From: Synergistales bacterium
GTDB lineage: Bacteria > Synergistota > Synergistia > Synergistales > 79-D21
Assembly (NCBI GenBank): GCA_015657435.1
Contig: JADLKH010000004.1
Span: 506,194-518,271, forward strand
DNA length: 12,078 nt
Direction: 5' to 3'
Shown: piece after piece, positions 7,607 to 12,078 of the stretch
Position numbering within the stretch: the first letter of the stretch is position 1
Layout: each line of letters begins with the position of its first letter
Translations under genes and position numbers: made by a program
Notes under the pieces: generated by a model
Told to the model about the DNA's origin: nothing
Database searches by the model: none
What the model saw: only the letters and a program-made list of their open reading frames with translations

Positions 7607-9367
7607 TTACTTTTTCCGAGCCAGTCCGAAAAGCGGCGCCAGCAGGAACAGACCCAGAGGGACCAGGCCTGCCGAACTGCATCCGCCGCCTCCGCCGCTT
7701 CCTTCCGCCGTTTCGGTCACCTTCCACACCTGCGCACCCCAGAAGGGGTTTGCGGTGCCGACGAACAACCCCTCCGGCGTCGATTTCAGGGTCCGACCTC
7801 CGTAGTTGTAGGGATCGCCGAAGCCGTCCTGGGTGACGGGGTCCCAGTTGATGCCGTCCGTGGTGGCGTAGAGGTCGAATCCCTGGGGGTTGGTGTTGTT
7901 CTGGTCTATCATGTCGAGGCGGGCAATCACCTCCGGGTCGCTCGTCCGTTCCCTGATGTAGCGGGTGAAGATCCGATAATCGAACGTCGTGCAGTAGAGC
8001 TTGCCGTTATAGGTGTCCATCCACCAGGTGTATTGATTGAACGACAGGTTCGTATCGTCTCCCTGGAGCTGCTGCAGGAGGCTGGGGTTGAAGAAGCCCG
8101 CCCCGTAGTTGCCGAGGCGTGAATCGAAAACCTGTGTTCCTTCCAGGCTTCCCCAGTCATCAGAGGTGGGGTAGACGTTGTTTTTCAGATCCCCGATGAT
8201 CATCTCCCAATCGTCGTTTTCGTCGAAGCGGTAAACCTGGGCCGGATCAAGCCTCGCGAAGAATTGGCTGAAGGCCACATCCGCCGAGACGGAGCCGTTC
8301 AGGGCCGCAGCGAGATAGGCCAGGGCGACGGGCATGTTCGCGAAGGTCGTGACGTAGACGTAGTCCTCGCCGCCGGTGGAGAAGAGGAAGGGCGACATGG
8401 CCGCGATCCGCGGGTTGCCGAGCCCCGTCGGGTATTTCGCGTCCTGGCTCGCGCCCGAGCCGACGACGGTTTCCCAGACCCATCCCGTTTCGGGGTTGGC
8501 CGCGGGATCGCCCGAGCCGACATATCGTCCCTTGTAGACGCGGGTTCCCGCGAAAACATAAAGGGAACCTTTATAGCTGATCAGGTCCCATACCCCGACG
8601 CTGTTCCTGCCGATGTCCGAGGGGTAGAGAACCGGAGTCCAGGAGTCCTGAGAAACGGGATCTTCCGCGCACCAGACGGCCGGAGTGATCCCCCTGTTGC
8701 CGTTGGTGCCGATGAAGAGCTTGCCGTCGTGAGTGGTGATGCCTCTCAGGGTGTCCGTCGACTCTGTGTAGACTTCCTCCGGCGTGTCTCCGGGCCCGAA
8801 ATCGGGTCGAATCCTGAGAACTCGGCAGACGGGGTTCGGGCTTCCCTGGTTGAAGGTGACGACGAAAAGGGAGGGATCCTGTCCCACGGGGGAGAAGGTT
8901 TCCATCCCGCGGAAGCCTGATTCGCGCCCGAGCGTCACATCGCCTGAAACCGACAGCGTCGGGGACTGGTAGACTTCTTCCCAGGGCTGGGTGCCGTCCA
9001 GTTTGTAACGGAAGATCTTCGCCCGGAAATCCGTGGCGCCCGGCTGTTCGTAGGGAAGATCGCCGTCCAGGTAGTTCAGGCTGAGGTTCTCGATTTCCTC
9101 GGAACTCATGTTCGAGCCGCCGTAGATGAAATAGGCCAGGTTCCGGTTGCTGCCGACATAAAGATAATCCCCGTCGGTCTGGGGCAAAACCTCCATGCAC
9201 CAGGCGTAACTGTTGTTCCTGTCTCCCGCGGGGTCGATCCCGTCGGGAATCCCCGATCCCGTGCCCGTGGTGACGCGCTCGGGCACGAACGCAGCCCATG
9301 CGACCGATGCGGCGACGATGAAGAAAAGGACGATTGCCCAAACGGAGTGCGTTCTCGATGGCCTCAT
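7607..9367 (-). CDS. Secreted beta-propeller-like protein with Synerg-CTERM sorting signal
   Basis: Predicted surface or periplasmic protein of 586 residues and unknown function. A Sec signal peptide occupies residues 1-25, with basic RPSR, a hydrophobic core and a probable cut after A23-W24-A25. The mature part repeats short beta motifs: DYLYVGSNRNLAYF, GKLFIGTNGNRG, GSLYVFAGTRVYKG, DYVYVTTF, GKLYCTTFDYRIFTRY and GLFVGTANPFWGAQVWKV. These resemble propeller blades of the form G-x-LYVGT...VW. No catalytic motif was recognised. The C-terminus is GSGGGGG (556-562), Cys 563, a hydrophobic helix (about 568-583) and RKK. This matches the Synerg-CTERM signal known from Synergistota, where a membrane protease is thought to cut near the Cys. 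The start ATG is preceded by GAGGAGGG at 9376-9383, eight bases away. The gene has its own promoter and lies just downstream of a type II secretion cluster, so T2SS export is plausible but unproven. The localisation call is good; the function is open. Confidence 0.88.
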   Translation of the reverse strand: MRPSRTHSVWAIVLFFIVAASVAWAAFVPERVTTGTGSGIPDGIDPAGDRNNSYAWCMEVLPQTDGDYLYVGSNRNLAYFIYGGSNMSSEEIENLSLNYLDGDLPYEQPGATDFRAKIFRYKLDGTQPWEEVYQSPTLSVSGDVTLGRESGFRGMETFSPVGQDPSLFVVTFNQGSPNPVCRVLRIRPDFGPGDTPEEVYTESTDTLRGITTHDGKLFIGTNGNRGITPAVWCAEDPVSQDSWTPVLYPSDIGRNSVGVWDLISYKGSLYVFAGTRVYKGRYVGSGDPAANPETGWVWETVVGSGASQDAKYPTGLGNPRIAAMSPFLFSTGGEDYVYVTTFANMPVALAYLAAALNGSVSADVAFSQFFARLDPAQVYRFDENDDWEMIIGDLKNNVYPTSDDWGSLEGTQVFDSRLGNYGAGFFNPSLLQQLQGDDTNLSFNQYTWWMDTYNGKLYCTTFDYRIFTRYIRERTSDPEVIARLDMIDQNNTNPQGFDLYATTDGINWDPVTQDGFGDPYNYGGRTLKSTPEGLFVGTANPFWGAQVWKVTETAEGSGGGGGCSSAGLVPLGLFLLAPLFGLARKK

Positions 9368-9418
9368 TGACTTGACCCTCCTCTATAAATTTAATATGGG
9401 AAAAGGGTATCCCGGGAA

Positions 9419-9447
9419 ATTCTGATGGAGCGGGCGTTTTCAGTCAA
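9419..9447 (-). promoter_or_regulatory. Sigma-70-type promoter for the Synerg-CTERM protein gene
   Basis: On the minus strand, TTGACT (9442-9447) and CAGAAT (9419-9424) are separated by exactly 17 bases, matching -35 and -10 boxes at five and four of six positions. Transcription would begin near 9412, giving a leader of about 45 bases with a strong ribosome site. The palindrome TCCCGGGA at 9410-9417 sits at the predicted start point and could be an operator. The promoter lies between the gspG terminator and the gene it would serve. Confidence 0.55.
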
Positions 9448-9458
9448 GGAGGTTCACG

Positions 9459-9513
9459 AAAAAAACGGGGAGTGGAGACCGGCCGCGATCCTGCCGATCT
9501 CCACTCCCCGTTT
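9459..9513 (-). terminator. Intrinsic terminator after gspG
   Basis: Bases 9498-9513 and 9463-9478 form a perfect 16-bp stem rich in GC, with a 19-base loop. On the minus strand the stem runs directly into seven T residues (plus-strand A-run 9459-9465). It begins 13 bases after the gspG stop codon and is a textbook Rho-independent terminator for the gspE-F-G transcript. Confidence 0.92.
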
Positions 9514-9525
9514 CCCGTATTCGAC

Positions 9526-9954
9526 TTACTCTTCCCAGTTCGTGATGTCCTTGTTCTTTCCTTCCCCTCCCTCGGTTCCGTCCGGGCCGTAGGACAAAAG
9601 GTCCGTTTCACCGTGTTCACCGGGGCAGCGATAGGCGTAGGGGCGTCCCCACGGGTCCATCGGGATCTTCTTGATGTATCCCTCATCCCGGTAGTTCAGG
9701 GGTTCGGGGGTCCCGGCCGGCTTCGAGACAAGAGCTTCGAGCCCCTGTTCGGTGGTGGGATAGAAGCCGTTGTCCAGCTTGTAGAGGTCCAGGGCCTGCT
9801 CCAGGGAACGGATCTGGACCAGGGCCGCCGTGCGCTTGGCTTCCTCGCCTCTTCCCACCACGCGGGGAATGACCAGGGTTGCCAGAAGGCCCAGGATCAC
9901 CACGACGACGAGGATTTCAACGAGCGTGAAGCCGCTTCGGCGCTTTTGTTTCAT
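9526..9954 (-). CDS. gspG: Type II secretion major pseudopilin GspG
   Basis: Major subunit of the T2SS pseudopilus, 142 residues, the usual size. The type III signal is short: MKQKRRSG then FTLVEILVVVVILGLLATLV. The prepilin peptidase would cut after Gly 8 and methylate Phe 9; Glu 13 is the conserved +5 Glu. The globular part carries GspG signatures: YPTTEQGLEAL (65-75), KKIPMDPWGRPY (95-106), and a C-terminal loop around SYGPDG with acidic residues D118, D125, E128 and D136, the region that binds calcium in known GspG proteins. This sets it apart from type IV pilins. The ATG at 9954 is chosen because AAGGAGGT (9962-9969) lies seven bases upstream; the frame stays open to 10068, but that part lacks pilin features and overlaps gspF. 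It starts 34 bases after the gspF stop and is the last gene before a strong terminator, so gspH to gspK are not in this unit. Confidence 0.96.
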   Translation of the reverse strand: MKQKRRSGFTLVEILVVVVILGLLATLVIPRVVGRGEEAKRTAALVQIRSLEQALDLYKLDNGFYPTTEQGLEALVSKPAGTPEPLNYRDEGYIKKIPMDPWGRPYAYRCPGEHGETDLLSYGPDGTEGGEGKNKDITNWEE

Positions 9955-9988
9955 CGAGAAGACCTCCTTGACTGTATTGTCCATCCGT

Positions 9989-10318
9989 TCAGCGGATGAG
10001 GGATGACAGGTCGAAAATGGGCAGGAGGATCGCCACGACGACGAACCCCACAACGGCGCCCAGGACAAGGACCATCACCGGTTCGACCAGGTCCGCAAGG
10101 CGGGCCATGCGGTTCTCCGCGATCTCCCAGCTGTTGTCCGCCACCTGCTGCAGGGCTTCGGTCAGCTCTCCACCGGCTTCTCCGACCTGGATGATGTAGA
10201 CGGCGTCCTCGGCGAAGGATCCTTCATCCTGCAGGGCCTGCCCGAGGCGATATCCCTTCCGGACCCTCCCGGAAACCGACTCCCAGCGGGAAGGGGCGGG
10301 GTCCATCGGGGCCACCAT
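9989..10318 (-). CDS. GspF C-terminal fragment as encoded (after the frameshift)
   Basis: The open frame contains the second T2SSF domain. The first ATG in it is at 10318 (MVAPMDPAP), but GspF homology extends further upstream in the same frame to about 10474, so this ATG is internal to the original gene rather than a natural start. It holds IIQVGEAGGELTEALQQVA and the C-terminal helix with VVAILLPIFDLSSLIR. Confidence 0.5.
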   Translation of the reverse strand: MVAPMDPAPSRWESVSGRVRKGYRLGQALQDEGSFAEDAVYIIQVGEAGGELTEALQQVADNSWEIAENRMARLADLVEPVMVLVLGAVVGFVVVAILLPIFDLSSLIR

Positions 10319-10401
10319 CGACAGAGCCTGGACGAGAGGGATCCCGCAGTCCAGGAGAGTCGACAGGTGGGAGAAGACGAGGGCGAGGGTGATGCGTTCC
10401 C

Positions 10402-11148
10402 TCAGGCCTCTGAAGGGAAGCCCAAAGGGGTGCGAACCTCTCCGCCGCAGCCACAGAAACAGGACGAGGGCCCCATCAGGAGGGGGATCCCGGCGGTCTG
10501 GACGGCCGAGGAAAGCCAGAGAAGGACACGGGTCGGCAGGGGGAGCGTTTCACCCAGGTCCGAGAAAAGAGCCGAAAGCCTGGGGACGACGTAGGTCATG
10601 AGGAACGCCACGACGGCCGTACCGACCGCGACCATGACCATCGGGTAGGTGAGGGCGCTTCGAACCCGCCTGCGAAGGCTGATTTCCAGGCGGTAGAGGC
10701 GCGCAGCCCGGTCCAGGACCTGGGGAAGAGAGCCGCTCCGTTCCCCGGATTCCACCATTCCCACCAGATCGTCCCTGAACCTTTCCGACTCCCGCATGCC
10801 TGTTCCCAGGCTTTTGCCGCTCTCGACCTCCGTTTTCAGCAGACCGTACAGTCCTCGAAGGTCCCCGCTGGGAGACTGCTTTCCCAGGAGGACAAGAACA
10901 TGGCTAAGGGTGAGTCCGCCCCTGAGATGGCTGGCGAGGCTCCGGCAGAAGAGCAGGTGGTCTTCCGGCGAAATCGGCTTTTTGCCTCTTGCGGGGCCCC
11001 GCTTCACGTCCTTCCGCTCCCGGAGTTCGACAGGAACCAGCCCTTCCCTGCCAAGGGCCTGGACCGCGGAGGCCTCGTTCGCTCCTTCAACTTCTCCGCT
11101 GACGGGCTTTCCCTGCTGGTCGTAGGCCGTATAGCGGTAGCGGGGCAT
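10402..11148 (-). CDS. GspF N-terminal fragment as encoded (before the frameshift)
   Basis: The literal reading frame gives 248 residues: 226 genuine GspF residues with the first T2SSF domain and first membrane segment, then 22 out-of-frame residues (PSSCFCGCGGEVRTPLG and on). If the sequence is correct, the product would lack the second cytoplasmic domain and the last membrane helices. Confidence 0.6.
   Translation of the reverse strand: MPRYRYTAYDQQGKPVSGEVEGANEASAVQALGREGLVPVELRERKDVKRGPARGKKPISPEDHLLFCRSLASHLRGGLTLSHVLVLLGKQSPSGDLRGLYGLLKTEVESGKSLGTGMRESERFRDDLVGMVESGERSGSLPQVLDRAARLYRLEISLRRRVRSALTYPMVMVAVGTAVVAFLMTYVVPRLSALFSDLGETLPLPTRVLLWLSSAVQTAGIPLLMGPSSCFCGCGGEVRTPLGFPSEA
10471..10474 (-). 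other. Frameshift point in gspF (G run, one base apparently missing)
   Basis: The minus strand reads ATGGGGCCCTCG. With five G residues instead of four, the codons become ATG GGG GCC CTC GTC and the GspF reading continues. No canonical X-XXY-YYZ slippery heptamer fits the zero frame, and no stimulatory Shine-Dalgarno site precedes it at the usual distance. Confidence 0.75.
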
Positions 11149-11152
11149 TCGG

Positions 11153-12078
11153 TTAAGCCTCCCCGACGGCCCTGTAAAGTTCCTCCGGGGTCGTCAGGCC
11201 CTGGCGGACCCTTTTCAGTCCCGCTTCCCAAAGGGTCTTGAAGCCGTTTTCCCTGGCGATCTCCCGGATCCGCGACGATGAGGCTTCCTTTGAAACAGCC
11301 CCCCGAAGAGCATCGTCCATCACCAATAGCTCATAAAGGCCGAAGCGGCCATGGTAGCCTGTCCCCATGCAGCGTTCGCAGCCGGATCCCCTCTGGATGG
11401 TTTCGATCCCGAGCTTTTTGAAGGATGGCGGGGCTTCCGCTTCCGTCGCGCACGACGGGCAATTCCGTCTGACAAGCCGCTGCGCCACGACCCCGAGAAG
11501 AGATCCCGCGACGAGGTAGGGCTCGACGCCCATGTCGGATAGCCTGACAACCGCACTGGGCGCGTCGTTTGTATGGAGGGTCGACAAAACCAGGTGCCCC
11601 GTGAGGGAAGCCTGGACCCCCATGTGGGCGGTTTCGAAATCCCGCATTTCCCCCACCATGATGATGTCCGGGTCCTGCCTCAGGATCGCCCTGAGAGCCG
11701 AGGCAAAGGTGACTCCCGCCTTTTCGTTGACCTGGATCTGGCCGACTCCCGGCAGGTCGTACTCGATGGGGTCCTCCACGGTGATGACGTTCACCTCGGG
11801 TCTCGCGAGCTTCTGCAGGATGGCGTAGAGGGTCGTGGTCTTGCCGGATCCGGTCGGTCCGGTCAGGAGGACCATCCCGTAGGGTCTTGCCACCATCTCC
11901 TCCAGGGCCGACCGGCTTTTGCCGGACATGCCGAGCTGTTCCAGGGTCAAGAGTCCCTGTTTCTTGTCCAGGAGCCTCAGGGCGAGCCGCTCCCCGTGCT
12001 GGGTCGGCACCGCCCCGACGCGGACATCCACGGACCGGCCGCCCACCGAGATGCCGATCCGCCCGTCCTGGGGGAAAA
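11153..12078 (-). CDS. gspE: Type II secretion ATPase GspE, C-terminal 307 residues (5' end outside window)
   Basis: Cytoplasmic hexameric ATPase that powers the T2SS pseudopilus through GspF. The visible part enters in frame at the right edge with FPQDGRIGISVGGRSVDVRV and continues through the start of the ATPase core (VPTQHGERLALRLLDK). Walker A GPTGSGKT is at 11837-11860. The Asp box (VEDPIEYDLPGVGQIQVN), Walker B region IIMVGEMRDFETA and His box SLTGHLVLSTLHTNDA follow. A CPSC...CERC pair forms the four-Cys zinc site usual in GspE and PilB, followed by GTGYHGRFGLYELL. GspE normally has GEIRD where this has GEMRD, a mild change. The pairing with an unmistakable GspG favours GspE over the pilus ATPase PilB. 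The stop is four bases before the gspF start, so the genes are tightly coupled. A GTG at 12046 opens a plausible frame but lies inside the conserved core and is not the start. Confidence 0.94.
   Translation of the reverse strand, partial: FPQDGRIGISVGGRSVDVRVGAVPTQHGERLALRLLDKKQGLLTLEQLGMSGKSRSALEEMVARPYGMVLLTGPTGSGKTTTLYAILQKLARPEVNVITVEDPIEYDLPGVGQIQVNEKAGVTFASALRAILRQDPDIIMVGEMRDFETAHMGVQASLTGHLVLSTLHTNDAPSAVVRLSDMGVEPYLVAGSLLGVVAQRLVRRNCPSCATEAEAPPSFKKLGIETIQRGSGCERCMGTGYHGRFGLYELLVMDDALRGAVSKEASSSRIREIARENGFKTLWEAGLKRVRQGLTTPEELYRAVGEA

Larger units (their letters stand above)
9989..11148 (-). pseudogene. gspF: Type II secretion inner-membrane platform protein GspF, frameshifted
   Basis: GspF is the polytopic platform protein that links the GspE ATPase to pseudopilus assembly. 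The first 226 residues read normally: MPRYRYTAYDQQGKPVSGEV, the first T2SSF domain with LASHLRGGLTL and SGERSGSLPQVLDRAARLY, then the first membrane segment and GETLPLPTRVLLWLSS. After LLMG the frame turns into SSCFCGCGGEV and stops at 10402. Adding one base in the G run at 10471-10474 gives GALVLFLWLRRRG and then continuous family sequence to 9989, including LSTLLDCGIPLVQALSM, VGEAGGELTEALQQVA and the last membrane segment near GFVVVAILLPIFDL. The restored product is 386 residues, normal for GspF. GGGGAGG, nine bases before ATG 11148, overlaps the end of gspE. The break may be a sequencing or assembly error, a true mutation or, less likely, recoding. Confidence 0.88.

Noticed and set aside
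10224..10454. Short minus-strand frame (76 codons) over the gspF break
   Set aside because: It is the third frame through gspF; its translation has no membrane segment or GspF motif, while the other two frames carry the real protein.
9989..11148. Programmed -1 frameshifting in gspF
   Set aside because: No canonical slippery heptamer in the zero frame and no upstream stimulator were visible. A missing base is simpler, so recoding is kept only as a minor alternative.
9526..12078. Type IV pilus genes (pilB, pilC, pilA) instead of T2SS
   Set aside because: The pseudopilin has the GspG-specific TTEQGLEAL, DPWGRPY and GPDG regions and is short, which points to a T2SS major pseudopilin.

Overview
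The window is GC-rich, tightly packed bacterial DNA with strong AGGAGG-type ribosome binding sites. It most likely comes from a member of the Synergistota, which are diderm and often amino-acid-fermenting anaerobes. The best lineage clue is the protein on the minus strand at 7607-9367. It ends in a Gly-rich stretch, one Cys, a short hydrophobic helix and a basic tail, the layout of the Synerg-CTERM sorting signal. Type II secretion genes next door fit a cell with an outer membrane.

Left block (1-4278, minus strand): a likely three-gene transcription unit. It has a DEAD/DEAH helicase with a C-terminal four-Cys cluster (MrfA/YprA-like), a DEDD-type exonuclease with a helical C-terminal region (MrfB/YprB-like), and then the N-terminal two thirds of an alpha-D-phosphohexomutase that runs off the left edge. 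In Bacillus subtilis MrfA and MrfB act together in repair of mitomycin-type DNA damage. The mrfA stop overlaps the probable TTG start of mrfB.

Centre (4359-7521, plus strand): an AEC-family (auxin efflux carrier-like) permease, divergent from mrfA, followed by a full-length methyl-accepting chemotaxis protein with a double-Cache-like sensor. A perfect 46-base palindrome closes this unit and lies between the chemoreceptor and the convergent gene that follows.

Right block (7607-12078, minus strand): a secreted, beta-propeller-like Synerg-CTERM protein with its own promoter. Upstream of it, separated by a classic intrinsic terminator, is a type II secretion cluster in the order gspE (5' end cut by the window), gspF, gspG. 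The gspF frame is broken by an apparent single-base loss in a G run at 10471-10474. Restoring one base gives a normal-length 386-residue GspF. The nearness of T2SS core genes to a C-terminally sorted surface protein suggests, but does not prove, that the protein is exported by this machine and then processed at the C-terminus.

No tRNA, rRNA, CRISPR array, insertion sequence or phage gene was seen. No gene-free stretch exceeds about 175 bases.
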